Notes: generated from the sequence alone by a model not told the origin. A DNA stretch of 64,000 nt from Branchiostoma floridae (GCF_000003815.2 NC_049985.1:8456251-8520250); one strand, 5' to 3'. Numbered from the stretch's first letter, positions 33,801-56,626 are shown. Numbers and translations: made by a program.

Positions 33801-36800
33801 ATGGTGAGTATGACCGGAGTGAATGAACCATTCATCCATTTATGTCAGTTTTAATGCCAGTATTTTTGGAATGAAAGATCTGTGTCATACTGGAATAAGT
33901 AAAAATGCATAAGGTACAATATGGTTAAAAATTCTCCTCCAGAAGATAGTACCCTTGCATGTGAATGACCTTGAGTTTCTCTTCCATCCTGCGATGTTGC
34001 AGACGATGAAGACAAGCGCCCAGAGAAGCTCCCCCCTCGGGTACAGCTGGAGCTGTTACCTCACTCCAACCAGACCTGGGCTGTGATCCAAGGACTGGCC
34101 CAGAACCCGCGTGTCAGGTACCGGCTAGGGCCTTCACACAGTCTGCATGCTTCTGCCTTATTTGTTGATCACTTAAGGTTGCCAAATCTCAAAATTGCCC
34201 ATGAGTCTGAGTATATTTTTCACATGAAATTCTACAATTTCACATTAAAGTTAAACAAGGACCATTGACCTGTAACTGTTGACTGATCCCTAAAAGTTTC
34301 ACAATGGTCAAGAGAATACCAGATGTAGCAAAAATGTCATTTAATTTAAAACTTGCAGACTCATTGGCTGATGAATTTTTCTGATGTGACAGACTTGACA
34401 TTTACCCTGTTCATCTTATCACTGCACTATTACAGGACTCTGCTTTGAAGTTCATTGCTATTGAACGTATCTATAGATGTGAACTGAAGTTTCTATTTTT
34501 TAGCCATTTTGAAATATCCCATAAAGAATATAATGATGGTTATAATGTTCACCATTGTCTGTATCTATATAGCCGGTATAACCGCCCTTCAGCGTAACAC
34601 ACCAGCTTAACTAACTTGTCCATGTTGTTTCTCAGGTTAAACATCCCCCTGCACAGAAGGGTGTCGTCCCTGCTGGAGTTCTTGCAGGTCAAGTGGACTC
34701 CACACAGGGTGAAAATTGTAAGGAATCTGACACATACGCATCATATATACATGCTGCAAAATTGGATCTGTGCACCTAATTTGGGCGCACTAGGGCACCA
34801 AGATATTTGTATAGGGTCACATACATAAGTGTTCAATTGTATAGTTATGTATAAACAGTATATTCTTGACTAAATCGTCAAAGGTTCAGCTTAGGTCCAC
34901 TTATGGGTGTAGGTCCAAGTGTGAAACGTCCTTACTGCAAAGACAAAAAGCTGTTTTCATCTGCTGTTGTGAAATTGCCATCACTTACTATTACTGTTGA
35001 TAACATTTATATGTACAAGTGGAAATTGGACTGGCTAGACCAGCTCCTCCTTAACATATATGAGGACACTCACTATCACTGACCAAGAGAATTGTGAATA
35101 ACTTGTTGTATTATTTATGCGCACAGCTCCAGCAACTGAGTGTATCAGAGGAGACCAAACTGCACCTGTCCATCCTGCCTCCCCCTGGAGCCAGCATCAA
35201 CCCTATCCCTGTCACAGGTCAGAGCCTCTCTCTTGTTTGATTGTTTTGCATAACCGGTAAACTGCATCTAGACGTTACACACCAGTTTCGTACAAGCTGT
35301 ATAAGACAGGTTTGTAAGGTTTGATCCGCTTACATCGGGATGGACACCTACCCTTTTTTTGGTTGGATCTTTAGATTGATCAAGGTGTGGCTCTGCTCAA
35401 CAACCTTAACCAAAGGACCACCTCCCATCTTGTTTCTAACCTGTTGCGGGAGCTATAGCCACTGTAGCAGGTTATACAGGTTTTATGTCAACAGCAGAAA
35501 CTCAGAACCATTGCCATATCTTCAATGTTTTCTTTCACCAGTTATGTGTGTCCTGTGACCTGACATATAATGTGTGTATATTTTGTACTGAATTATTACA
35601 GGGAAAGTGGTGCACAGCAAGAACTTCTGTTACATCGCCGAGCCTACAAAGAACACCAAACCCCTGGTGATTACCAACGCTATTCTGTCAGCAAAGGGAA
35701 AATCTGGGAACAGTCGACCCAGCCAGGCGGACAACACCACAAACAAAAGTTGCAGTAGTGATGCAGTAACTGTAAAACAGGATGGCAGTAATTCTAGGTG
35801 TTCAAATGATGAGGATTCTCAAATTAGCAAGTCATCAAAAGTGGACAGTCAACAGTCAGAACAGGATAGCAAGCAGCAAGTGAGAGACAGCGCTGCAGAC
35901 AGTTGTGTATCACAGTGCCAGTGCAATACGGAAGAAGAAGAATGTAGATGTAAAAGAACTGCTGTCCACGACAACTGCCCAGGACATGAGGGTGTCTCGG
36001 AGTCAGATCGGACTGATGTAGGCAGTGCGGAAACAGGACAGACTAGTTGTACAGATGGAAGTAGTGTAAATAGTACAGATGCACATAAACAGAGCACAAC
36101 AGCTCAAGAAAGAGACATGCCAGGCAAGGGAGATGGGAGTGAAGAAAGTCCTGTGAACGAATCACCTGCTAACAATAGTAACAGCACTTCTGACCCTGCA
36201 GTAGGGACACATGTTGTACAGCAGTCGGATGCCATACAGCATGGGGACGGGGTTATTACAGACAATGTGCAACAGGACGTCACGCCAGACAGCAATGCGA
36301 AGAAATCTGACTGTGTACAGGAGCAGACAGTGCGGGAGGGCTGGACCCTCCAGACTGTAGGCATGCTCACCTTTGCAGAACTCTTTGTCATGGTGAGTAG
36401 TGCTGAGAAATGTCAACACTACTGTTTAGCTCCTTATATTCTCTCTTCACTTCTGTTACAGACATGGCAGACATAACTGTTACTATCAGCTTGGTTCTAC
36501 ATTCTCCCTACAGATATCTTGCTGCAGATATAACAGTTAATGTCAACATTGTTCTTAACACTGGCCTTATTTCTTACTTTTCCAGTTGGGGAAGCCATCT
36601 AAGCTGCAGCTAGAATATGACTGGGTACAGGAGAAGGTCAGTATCTGTTGAAAATATTTGTGACTTTTCCTTGGTATTGATTTTATACTCAAGTCCAAGG
36701 TCACTTTGTCACACACAGCTAACATGTTTTTTTCTTTTTGTTGCAGATTGTTGATGTTGACCATGTAAGCGCTGTATGGAAGATCATCAGACTGGCAGCG

Positions 36801-39800
36801 ATTGAACTTGACCTTCTCAATAACAAACAGGTAACAGATTTCCTATCGACACTGTCTTGTAAGTACTCCTTAGACTAGTTAGAGCATTGCTGGAAAAACG
36901 TGAAATTAAGTAATTTAAGTGTAAGTCATGTCTGTATAGCCCTGCCTTGGTAATAAAAGCAGGCTTTGTCTCAGAGTGGCCAAATTCTTGAGCCAATGTT
37001 ATCAGGCGCAGATCCCATTCTGTACTATGGATTTTATGGCCCATGATACTCCGTTTACACTTTACACTCAGTAACATACATGAACCTGTCAGCACCATAT
37101 TTCATTATTGTAGTGCCCTGATACACCAAGTATGTTTATTAATGCTCCAAACAATTAGTCAATATATGCTTCTTGCTGCCGTCCTGGTCCTACAATAATG
37201 CCATCTGATGTTGTTAGTTCTGTGTGGCAGTTATCACCACCTAGTCATCACCGTGGAAACTGTTATCTTTCCCAGAAAAATGTGTCCGTGGGGACGTCCC
37301 CGATGAAGATGCCCCCAGCCTCCCCCCCTGGAGTACCAGGGGGGAGCCCCCCTGCAGCCGTCAGCCCCTCGGCCTCCAGAATAGGAGTCAGGAAACCTCA
37401 AAGCCCTCCCAACAACAAGGTAAGGAAGGAGGAGATTTTCAGAAAAATGTTTTCTGTGCCCTGGTTTCTTGTTGGTCTCTTAACAAATAAGTTATTTCAG
37501 TATTGATCCTGAAGAAGGAGACATTGATCCGTGTGTACTTTTGTGTTGGAAGAAAGTTTAGCTTTGTACTAACAAGTTATTCTGCACAGAATGTTATAAG
37601 CTGCCATGTTTGGACATGTATATTTGAGAGCATTCATTGTGTATGCCACTGTGATAATACTATTAATAGATACACATTTACATTGTCACCTTGTAATACC
37701 CCTAAACATAGTAAGTTCTGATATAGTATTGTTTATATTTTTTTTGATGGTCGGGCTGTTCAGAACGCACCGCGAGGGCTGCCGAACTAGTCTATGGCTA
37801 TTACAAAGGGCTAACCCTGCTGACAAAGACAATATAACTGTTTTGACACATTAAAATTATGTCATTCCAGGCCCTCCAGCCCACGGCGACGTCCACCCCC
37901 ATCCGGAGGGACAGTGCAGGGTTCATCATGCCCACCACTGTTGCGCCCGCTCGGGCCAGACCTGCAGCGCAACTCACACAGGCAGACAGGGAGTTCAGGG
38001 CACAGCTAGACTCCCTCAATGTAAGTGTTTCCTGTTGGTCTGTCAGTACTGTGATGTCATTCCTTCTGTGAGCTCAGGGCACAGCTAGACTCCCTCAATG
38101 TTAGTGCTTCCTACTCATTGGTCTGTCCGAACTGCAATGCCATATTTTCTATGAAGACTAAGAAGCTGTACGTGTCTTTATCTGCCCTGATGTGAAATTG
38201 CAATGATAACTTTTACAACTTGAGAAGCTGTTGATAGGTCTTCATGACATTTACTATGTGGGTAGATGTCCAGGAGACAAAGGTCAATTTTAAAATGAAT
38301 ATAGAAGACACAGTTTGCATGTGTAAAAAATGATGTATATCAGAGAATTTGTTGCCAAATAGTAAATACCCTTGCAGAGCTCTAACACTATTTCTGTTCT
38401 ACATTCTTTGCTTAGAAACGTCCGGACATTTTCCTGCCAAGGAAGACGAGAGGAAGAGGGGGAAGGAAACCCATTGTTGTACAGGTAATGGTGATATACT
38501 AGTGTGTATTATTCTGCACAGTGGAAGGATGTTGCGTCCTCATCATGTTTCTGTGGCTATGACAATACTGTTTTCCATGTGTGGGTTGACCAAGCAGCTG
38601 CCATGTCAGCAGGTGTGAAACACATGCAGACTTGTAACCTGAACCCTTGTAGACCTGTAACTTAAACCTTTGTACAGACTTGTAACCTAAACCCACATAC
38701 AAATTTCTAACCTAAAACCTTATACAGACTTGTAACCTAAACCCTCATACAGACATGTAACCTAAACCTTTGTACAGACTTGTAACCTAAACCCTCATAC
38801 AAATTTCTAACCTAAAACCTTATACAGACTTGTAACCTAAACCTTTGTACAGACTTGTAACGTAAACCTTTGTACAGACATTTAATCTAAACCCCCATAC
38901 AGACTTGTAACCTGAACCCTCATACAGACATGTAACCTGAACCTTTGTACAGACTTGTAACCTAAAACCTCATACAAACTAATACAACTTAAACGTGGAT
39001 TTGTGTGTGAAATAAAATAAATAAATAAACCCTCATGCAAACTAATATAACCTAAACCCTCATACAGACGAATATAACCTGAACCCTTGTACAAACTTGT
39101 AACCCAAACCCTCATACAGACTTGTAACCTGAACCCTCATACAGACTTGTAACCTAAACCTCTGTACAGACTTGTAACCTAGACCCTTATACAGACATGT
39201 AACCTAAAACCTTGTTCAGACTTGTGTTCTAAACCCTCATACAGACTTGTAACCTGAACCTTTGTACAGACTTGTAACCTAATCCTTCATACAGACTTGT
39301 AACCTAAACCCTCATACAGACTTGTAACCTAAACCCTCATACAGACTTGTAACCTGAACCTTTGTACAGACTTGTAACCTAATCCTTCATACAGACTTGT
39401 AACCTAAACCCTCATACAGACTTGTAACCACCTAAACCCTCATACAGACTTGTAACCTGAACCTTTGTACAGACTTGTAACCTAAACCCTCATACAGACT
39501 TGTAACCTAAACCCTCATACAGACTTGTAACCTAAACCCTCATACAGACTTGTAACCTGAACCTTTGTACAGACTTGTAACCTAATCCTTCATACAGACT
39601 TGTAACCTAAACCCTCATACAGACTTGTAACCACCTAAACCCTCATACAGACTTGTAACCTGAACCTTTGTACAGACTTGTAACCTAAACCCTCATACAG
39701 ACTTGTAACCTAAACCCTTGTACAGACATGTAACCATCATCCTTGTACTTCAGAGAACCCTCCTGCCGCGCCCCTCGCAGCCGTCTCGGCACATGATGTC

Positions 39801-42800
39801 GCTGTCCTTCATCCACAACTCCCACGCTGCTATCCAGGGATCCTTCACCCCCATCCTCCCCAGGAAAACCCCGTCTCCGGCGGCAACCACGTCACGACTC
39901 ATCGCTCCCAAAACTGCTGCACACACGGTGACTGCTGGACAGTCCCTGGCAGCGTCAACTGGTGAGTTGAAATTTTATTTAAAACTAAACTGAATATTCA
40001 AATGAATGGAATGAAAATTGCATTTCCTTTGAGGAAGTTGTTTACATAGGGCATTTCCCTTGGTGAAAGTTAAAAGGTTTTTTTAATAATACATGTATCT
40101 AAAGGTGTAGAAAAGGCCTTTAACCATATCCTTGTGTTGTCCAGTAAGTGTACGTTGTAATTTTGTTTGTCAAGTAGAAATTACACTTGACATACACAAT
40201 GTTGAAGTAAGTTCTAACTTGTGGAACTGTTTGTACCAGGAGGTGCCATCAGTCTAGCCGCCCAGGCTGCGGGGGTTCCTGGTGCCCAGCTCAGACCTGC
40301 TGCCACGCCTAAACCTTTGTCAGCAGGTATGTTGTAGGGGTGTACATGCCACATGAATGTACACTTGTAAAGTTGGTCGAAAATGAAATTATGGTGAATT
40401 AAAAGCCTTGAAAAGTCCCCTTGATGTCTTGAGTCTGTATTACAACTTTTGAATTTTTACTGTATTTTGTTGTTCTTTCATATTGTATTGCAGTTCCATG
40501 TTAGTAACAGATCAATTTGTTGTCCCATGTTGTGTTGGAGTACCATCATGATGTTTTATTTGTATCCACAGTTGACTCCCCAGTGTCTGTGCAGACACAT
40601 TCTCCTGTACCCACGTACCCTGTCGGCAGTCCTGGTCAGCTGGTTCCATCACAAACACCAACGCCACAACACACTTTACCTGCACATCCACAGGTGAGAA
40701 CACAGGTGAAATGTAGTATGTACAATCAGCACCGAAAGTGCGGAAAATCTGAACAGTCATATTTATTAAATGATAAACCTTTACCATGATACCATATTGT
40801 CGTGATCCTACATTGTTAGATCGACCACCAGACCGCGAGAATATATGCGAGTCAGTTACAGTACAAATACAACACTGTCTGATGTTGGTAGGGGTAGATT
40901 GGTGCTTAAATTTCTAAAATGTACCTTGACTTGTCGTTTCAGCCTGTGCCAGAACCAACCACTATCAGCACAAAATCAGCACAGGACATGGGCCTGACTT
41001 TAGCTGCAGTACCGGGCACATCAGCAGGAGGGAGCCTGGGCATCATGCCTGATCAGGAGGGTGCTTTGTCTGTCATGCCTACAGCTGGTGCAGGGATGGC
41101 TGATCCCATTCTGGATATAAACATGACAGGTGAGTGTAGAATATATATCTGTTCTATTATTATCTCGAGACCTTGGGTTTGATGTTAGCACATGTACAAC
41201 TTTTTATCAGGCTTGCAGTAAAACCACAATCCCTTGCAACAATTTCTGCTTAAAGTAGAACTTTAAGATTGGCCACCACTGAACATTCCAGAACCACAGG
41301 TTGGACTTAATAGAAAAATATGAAAGAAATAGATGAAAACGCAATGTACAATGTGCGGCATCTTTTTTGGTAGATAAGCAGATTTTGATGTGAAACACCA
41401 AACCTGAAATATTATCTTACTATGTAGTAACCATATTCTGATGGGGATAATAAAGCTGGCCCCTGGTGCCCCACGCTCACTTGCTCCACTGCAACCTATT
41501 GCCCTCATACACTTTCTATACATGCCCACATACTTTGTTGGACCCCCCTGACCATGATTGTTGCTTTATTTTATATAGATGGAATGACTGGGACTCTGTC
41601 ATCTCATTCAAGAGAAGGCCTGGAGATTCCTGCTGTCAGTCCCAATACTTCCCCCTCCAAACTCTGTCTGGAGTCTGTTCTGCTCAATGGAGAGGTGAGT
41701 TCCAAAATTAACAACTGGTAGGGTTTATACTACAGTTCATACACTTGCAATAGCTCACACATTTATAGGTATGAATTTTAAACAATATTCAAGAACAGTG
41801 CCTAAAGCTGCAACAACAGTCTTCCTTGAAGTGAGACAAACTCTGACCAAAAGCCTTGACAAGATAACTGCTGCGTGGATTTTGGTCATCAGGCCACACC
41901 AATTTAATTTCTTGGTTCACGGATTCGCTCGCTCCTATTTTTTTGGAAAAAAAATAAAAAATAAAAATTACCACTCAGCAAATTTTAACCATTAATGAAA
42001 CAATTCACTAACTTTCTGGTGTAGCAAATTGGCCTTTATATTATAAGCTCCTTAAAGTATGGGTACAGGTGCTGTAACTGTGTTTTTGTACTTTTTTCAA
42101 GCTGAAAACTTTTTATCCTATATGTTTTGGATTACCCCAACCATTTTACAATTTTTATTTTTATTTTTATTTCGCCCTCTCGCTCCATATTTTTTATGAA
42201 AAAATCCGTGAACCAAGAAATTAAATTGGTGTGGCCTCATGGACCGTTGCTCTTACCTGTGAATAATTGTCTGTCAACTTGGTTTTTTAAACTGTCAATC
42301 CACTTTATTTTTCAGGCTGGTGATATAACTCTAAGCAGCTTACTAGGTGAGTAGAGATGAAGCTTGAATTTAGTGGTGCATGATACCTTGTTTGCATGAT
42401 AGCTGTTGTTACCTTATATTTACATGGTAGTGTAGTGTAGTGTAGTTTATGATAGTACAATGTACAGGAGTATGGGGAATTTGAACTTTGGATAAATACT
42501 ACTAGTGACTTTACTTTTACATGCTCTCCTGGCGCCCATGATTGTATTAGACTGATAACCTACCAAGATGATTTTAAACTTGCTGGTAACATAGATTTCA
42601 AACCAGTTACCCACCTGGTCTTTATAAGTATCAATCATTGTATCATGTATAATGTATTGCAGCATGTAATTTGTATGATAATCATGTTTCAGCAACTCTT
42701 CAGTCTCCTGAGAAGGCCAAGAACATGTCGTTAGGGGGAGGATCTGTCCTGTTCAGTGAGGAGTCAAGGGACTCCCTGGCATCCAAACATGCGCTGGATG

Positions 42801-43430
42801 TGAGTACTACCATAAGTCTTGTATTGGTCATATCAGTGTCATAATTGTCAGGACCACTGCCATCTCCAGATGGCAGACTACCCTTTACCACTTGTGTTAC
42901 ACTATAAGCAAGCAATGGCCTTAGACAAATAACATGAAATCTAGCTTTTGTTCCTGGGAAGCTATCAGCCAATCACTTGGCCACTTGACCCAAAGCAGCA
43001 AGGTGATTGGAACATCAGCCAGGGGCTTCGTGATTGCCTGGCAAACTTGGGAACAGCTAGCAGGAATGTAATTGGCTGACACCTGGCTAGAACTTACTGC
43101 CCCAGAAGGATGGGTGTACTCAGTTACAGTTTCGTGGAAAAAGTAGCTCTAGACTCAGAAAACTGTCATTGATAACAAAACAGAACTTTGTATCAACATG
43201 TTGACGAGGAGGGCTATGTTTTTATTTGATGTGTTATACAGGTGGACACTGCTCTCCATGCCATGATGAATGAGAACAGTGTGGATTACATCGCTAAGTT
43301 CTCGGAGCTTGCGGCCCAGGTGGCCGGATGTGCCACGCCTTCCACCACCAGGACGACTGACAACGACACAGAAGCGCTGGGCTTCTCATGCTTGGCATCA
43401 GCAGATGTGGACATGACTGAAAAAAGATAG
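27889..43430 (+). CDS. CRAMP1: Protein cramped-like, chromatin regulator
   Basis: Cramped proteins are nuclear SANT-domain factors linked to Polycomb silencing and histone gene expression. Twenty-four exons join in frame with GT/AG junctions: 27889-28108, 29186-29316, 29488-29641, 29992-30060, 30288-30336, 32350-32385, 33754-33803, 34003-34117, 34636-34717, 35127-35217, 35602-36392, 36586-36636, 36747-36830, 37276-37419, 37871-38020, 38416-38484, 39754-39961, 40240-40326, 40572-40693, 40943-41129, 41579-41694, 42316-42346, 42693-42799, 43242-43430. The sum is 3333 nt, 1110 residues; human CRAMP1 has about 1270. The SANT-like domain spans about residues 96-170 (RTWESWNQEDKDAFFEALYE, then HLYYRTWNKI). 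GELRKKIG and RVSSLLEFL follow. Exon 11 is Ser/Gln-rich and ends GWTLQTVGMLTFAELFV, then GKPSKLQLEYDW. RTLLPRPS and the terminal MMNENSVDYIAKF are further family signatures. The first ATG after the YY1 site was taken as the start. Confidence 0.95.
29711..29890. repeat. Partial copy of a CAGTCAAAC-ended repeat
   Basis: It begins TA then CAGTCAAACTTGCACAAG and continues with GTGACCAC, GGGCCACCTGG and AGTGGCCACCTGG. The same end and inner words mark the larger element at 30742-32036 and the one at 61610-61935. The right end is not clear. It lies in CRAMP1 intron 3. Confidence 0.5.
30742..32036. mobile_element. Outer Tc1/mariner-like element, interrupted
   Basis: The ends are CAGTCAAACCTGT (30742-30754) and its reverse complement, ending at 32036 and followed by TA. 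Inside them are GGGACC, GGCCACCTGTC and ATAGTGGCCA on the left and the inverse words on the right. The outer element has only about 175 bp of its own sequence; the rest is a second element inserted in it. It lies in CRAMP1 intron 5. Two further copies with the same ends occur at 29711 and 61610, there with TA flanks. Confidence 0.7.
30820..31938. mobile_element. Inner element nested in the outer one
   Basis: The ends are TACTGTAAGTTCATTTATG followed by TTCGCGAG, and on the right CTCGCGAAC then TTAAATGAACTTACAGTA. The match is nearly perfect over about 27 bp, with TA at both termini. Subterminal TTCGCGAG/TTCGCGAA words recur several times. About 1.1 kb separates the ends, but no transposase frame is seen, so it is nonautonomous. 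Its insertion within the outer element dates it as the younger of the two. Confidence 0.75.
32769..32894 (-). pseudogene. Penelope-like protein C-terminus, left copy
   Basis: The minus strand reads REPRWYERGVKEAIYEQIYN and then PTLNRKGGLRV. This matches the end of the GIY-YIG endonuclease part of Penelope-like proteins, where a KEAI motif is followed by a P-x-LNR-x-GG motif. Everything upstream (reverse transcriptase, GIY and YIG motifs) is missing, so it is a dead fragment. Confidence 0.65.
33001..33149 (+). pseudogene. Penelope-like protein C-terminus, right copy
   Basis: The plus strand reads EPRWYERGVKEAIYERIY then PTLNRKGGLRVELSSTWD, ending at a stop. It is nearly the same as the left copy but lacks one Asn codon before PTLN. 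It retains more of the C-terminus (LSSTWDPAL). Like its partner it is a 5'-truncated fragment of the GIY-YIG end. Confidence 0.65.
33308..33341 (+). ncRNA. Hammerhead-like ribozyme core in Penelope tail
   Basis: CTGAAGA at 33308-33314 fits the hammerhead box CUGANGA. After one extra A, GAGTGA (33316-33321) pairs perfectly with TCACTC (33328-33333) around a 6-nt loop, giving stem II. GAAA then follows at 33334-33337, and then C and GTC, the usual cleavage triplet. Stem III would be extremely short, as reported for hammerheads of Penelope-like elements. The extra A departs from the standard core. The left copy (32565-32605, minus strand) has about 7 extra bases between stem II and GAAA, so it is probably dead. 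Confidence 0.5.
37738..37850. repeat. Dispersed repeat, copy 2 of 2
   Basis: Shares ordered words with 3793-3900 (AGGGCTG, AACTAG, GGCTATTA, GGGCTAACCCTG). It ends about 20 bp before CRAMP1 exon 15 and therefore lies against its splice acceptor. The family is unknown. Confidence 0.5.
37993..38152 (+). repeat. Tandem duplication of a CRAMP1 exon-intron junction
   Basis: The end of exon 15 plus the start of its intron (about 70 bp, 37993-38060) is repeated at 38071-38152. The exon part CAGGGCACAGCTAGACTCC is unchanged. The donor AAT-GTAAGT has become AAT-GTTAGT in the second copy, and the intron part has diverged by several changes. Confidence 0.85.
38628..39735. repeat. 25-bp minisatellite with 203-bp higher-order unit
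   Basis: About 1.1 kb of a tandem repeat with unit ACTTGTAACCTAAACCC plus TCATACAG (25 bp), roughly 44 copies, with a main variant CCTGAACCTTTGTACAG. It is interrupted near 38985-39030 by an AT-rich stretch. In the right half, marker variants CCTAATCC (39378, 39581) and AACCACCTAAACC (39426, 39629) recur 203 bp apart, which shows a higher-order unit of eight monomers plus 3 bp. It fills most of CRAMP1 intron 16 and ends within 20 bp of exon 17. It has no spacers of unique sequence, so it is not a CRISPR array. Confidence 0.92.
41892..42236. mobile_element. 345-bp MITE with 34-bp perfect terminal repeats
   Basis: GGCCACACCAATTTAATTTC and 14 further bases (41892-41925) recur exactly reverse-complemented at 42203-42236. 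The subterminal parts are A/T-rich with TCGCTC words. No target duplication is clear. The perfect identity of the ends suggests recent mobility. It lies in CRAMP1 intron 21. Confidence 0.85.
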
Positions 43431-44765
43431 TGGCAATGCTGTCTTCCACTAAAGCTTTTCTTGCTGTAACTGGATTATGCAATCACTATATTTTTTGCCA
43501 AATGCAAGTAAAGATATTTATATTATGCAATTATCACACAGACCTGTAACAAGGTTGCCGTTATTGTTGTTTGCATTCCTAAAATCACTGAATACATATG
43601 AAATATTGTGCACTGGTCTCTCTTATTCTTGTTGTTATTTGCACAGTACCCAGTGTAAAGTGATTGACTGGAGTGTGAGTGTACTATCATGCAATGACAT
43701 GGTCATAAATGGGCTCAATTATCATATTAAAACACAACAATAACATAAACTCTGTGTTTGTAATATTTTGCTTCTTTCTTTGATTAATTCAGGTATTTAC
43801 AATGAACATATCCATTGCAGGTCCTTTGTACTGATGCTTTGGATGTTTTTCTGATCAAGAATACAAATTGCACTTCTAAGTCTTCTTCATAGAACAGGCA
43901 CATGGTGCTGTTGTTTGTAATATCACACAACTAGAAATATGAAGTTGGCAAAGTCTTCAGCAATTTTTCTGTTGTTCTGAGTTTGTACTTTGCCATCTAT
44001 TGAATGTTGGGATTCAATCAAGGCAAAGTCAAGTACTGCCCCCTCTGGCCTTCGAAAAATCATGATCATACATGTTGCATGTCCAGAACATTAGATACAT
44101 GTATCAACTGGAAGCCCTGTTGCAGTAATGTTACCTAAGAAACCTGCTGATACCATCATCTAATTAGAAAATTCCTAACGTTACCTGGCCAAAGAATCTA
44201 CTCCGTCTACTCATACCATGGAGCATACAGATTCATCCACAACTTCAAGAGTTATGCTGCCGCACATGTACATACACAAAACGTTACCTTCTTTATAACG
44301 AGTCGCCACATGTACTTAGCAGAATATGACCCACCTGTGAACAGAAACCGATCATAGGATGTTAATGCACTTAACCCTAAATTCGGTAGGGGGCGCTGTT
44401 TAGTGGCAATATGATCCGCGCGGCGCGAGGAAATTTACTGAGGACGCTGTGTATGGAGTTTTGTTGTATGTCTGATAAAACCCTATTTTCACAAATATGA
44501 ATAAATCAGATGTGTAGCTTTCACATCAAGGCCACATATACAATACCTAAATAACGCCGGCAGTGCAGATGTGGAAATATTGATTTCCTTAGCGTAGTTA
44601 AGTGGGTTAATTAACTGTTTTAATTCAATTTGACGCATGCACAGCCTCTGCTCAGCGTTATATTTAGGAGAAGGAAACAAAGAAAACGGTGTGTGTTGCG
44701 GGGTCTTTGTCTCGCCGTCCTAGTATTTTAAATTGTGTACGTCTGTGTGCTTAGAGATACTCTAA
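43431..44765. other. CRAMP1 3' region and ANKRD10 promoter region
   Basis: No further exon is seen. The first few hundred bases should be the CRAMP1 3' untranslated region. The last 400 bases hold a GC-rich patch (about 44390-44450, GGGGGCGCTG and CGCGCGGCGCGAGG) that is the likely ANKRD10 promoter. Confidence 0.5.
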
Positions 44766-55065
<10,300 letters not shown>

Positions 55066-56167
55066 GACAGTGGATTTAGCAGTATCCCTTGTGTCTATGT
55101 CCTGGGTATGTGTACGTTTGTATGTGTTGTATTGTCAAGATCCCAACATCAAGTATATAATTCCTGCAAGTACCAATTTTTTTGGTACAATTCTTACAGA
55201 GAATAGTATTTTGTTAACTGTGATTTTGTATTTCTGGATCAAATTGGATCCTGATTTTAGAATTGTCACTTCCTATTCAAGAAAAGCAAAACTTGCCAAT
55301 ATCACCTCCATATGCAGGTTAGTGCATGAATTAATCCATGCATTTACATTGAATGTACATTGTTGTTTCTTAAAATTCTTGTGCTATGGTGAAAGTGCAG
55401 TACCATAGTATTTGTTACCACCAAAGAATTAGATGGTCTTGCACCGATTTCTGGTTAGATCCATACTTTATAAAATCAACTTTTCTAGAAGTTGTTACAT
55501 GTCTAGTGCATGCCACGTGCTCGTGTTTATATGTGCTGTAAAATATTTCAAGCCCCAGTACTCATAAATTGTATTTTATATACATATACATGCTGTTTAG
55601 AGTTGATTCATGTTGTCACGGGAAAATCATATTTTCTTTAGTAGAGGACTTTTATATAGTATCTATTTTCCTAGTGTACTATTTTCTACTTAATGATATG
55701 TCTATTTTTTATTAGTATGTACCACTGGTCTGGTTTTTTAAGTGTAGAGAGTGCTTTCTTACTACAACATTCCAATACTTGTGCTATTAGATTTGTCTTC
55801 TCAGTATTCATAGGTTTTATAGTTGTTTTTACATGTTCATGTGTTTACATGTAAGTAGAGAGGTATCTTGATACTGATAGCGTTTATTTTTTTTACATGC
55901 ATATGTATATGGCAAAGATGGTAATTATTACCTGAATCAGCATTATTTTGGCAAAGTTGCCCATGCAACCTATGACCACTCTGTGTGTTGCACTGTTGTT
56001 GATTTCTGTGTAACTTAGTGAAATTTATATTGTCTCCTCAAAGATATGGATAAACTCTGGTGATTGCCAATGCTGCTGTGTCTGTTCTTATTCCATCTTC
56101 CCACCTTTTAGCCCAATTTCTCCTCTCCAAGCAGAAGTTGATGAGGAAAGTTGTGATCATATATGCC

Positions 56168-56275
56168 TTTTTTTCTGTCAGCAGTTGGTGGGGTTTGCTG
56201 ACAGAAAAAAAATCTTACAAGAAAAAGGTGACCGTCACAATTTTCCCTTCTAACCTCTGCATGGAGAGTACTGTA
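56168..56275. repeat. Hairpin plus dispersed repeat, copy 2
   Basis: TTTTTTTCTGTCAGCA (56168-56183) and its exact reverse complement (56196-56211) form a hairpin with a 12-nt loop. ACAAGAAAAAGGT, then TAACCTCTGCATGGAGAGTA, follows directly, as in the repeat at 13-110. The hairpin is not preserved in that first copy. Confidence 0.65.
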
Positions 56276-56524
56276 TCTCTTCAGGACAGGGTGGTGTTAT
56301 ATCACACTTAACTCCAGACCAATAGTTGAATACGAGGAATATTAGCTCTGGCCAACACTGGGACCCTGTTACTGTTTTTAAAAGAATGCATGTCATAAGA
56401 GTGTAAATGTGTGAAAATAGTTACCATAACTACAATTGGTTGTAGAACATATGGACACCTTTGACACAACAGAAATAGTTGGGAACACTGGCCAGACTAC
56501 ATGACATTGTATTTCACTGTCCTG

Positions 56525-56626
56525 TAGCCTGGTATCCAAACCTATTGTACAGGAGCTCCAGAGTCTTTACTGTCTGGACAGGACAGAAGTGACTCAGGAG
56601 CTAGACTTGGTTTGGATACCAAACTA
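56525..56626. mobile_element. 102-bp foldback MITE
   Basis: The ends TAGCCTGGTATCCAAACC and, reversed, TAGTTTGGTATCCAAACC differ at two positions. The termini resemble those of the 168-bp MITE at 12721 (TAGCCTGGGTACCATCC), so it may belong to the same superfamily. No clean target duplication is seen. Confidence 0.65.

Noticed and set aside
38628-39735. Tandem array as a CRISPR array or telomere block
   Set aside because: There are no unique spacers of constant length, and the unit CCTAAACCC only partly resembles a telomere repeat and is embedded in a 25-bp monomer.
42840-43080. Recurring CAGCCAATCAC and GATTGG words in CRAMP1 intron 23 as a foldback element
   Set aside because: The words are short, spaced irregularly and without defined ends.
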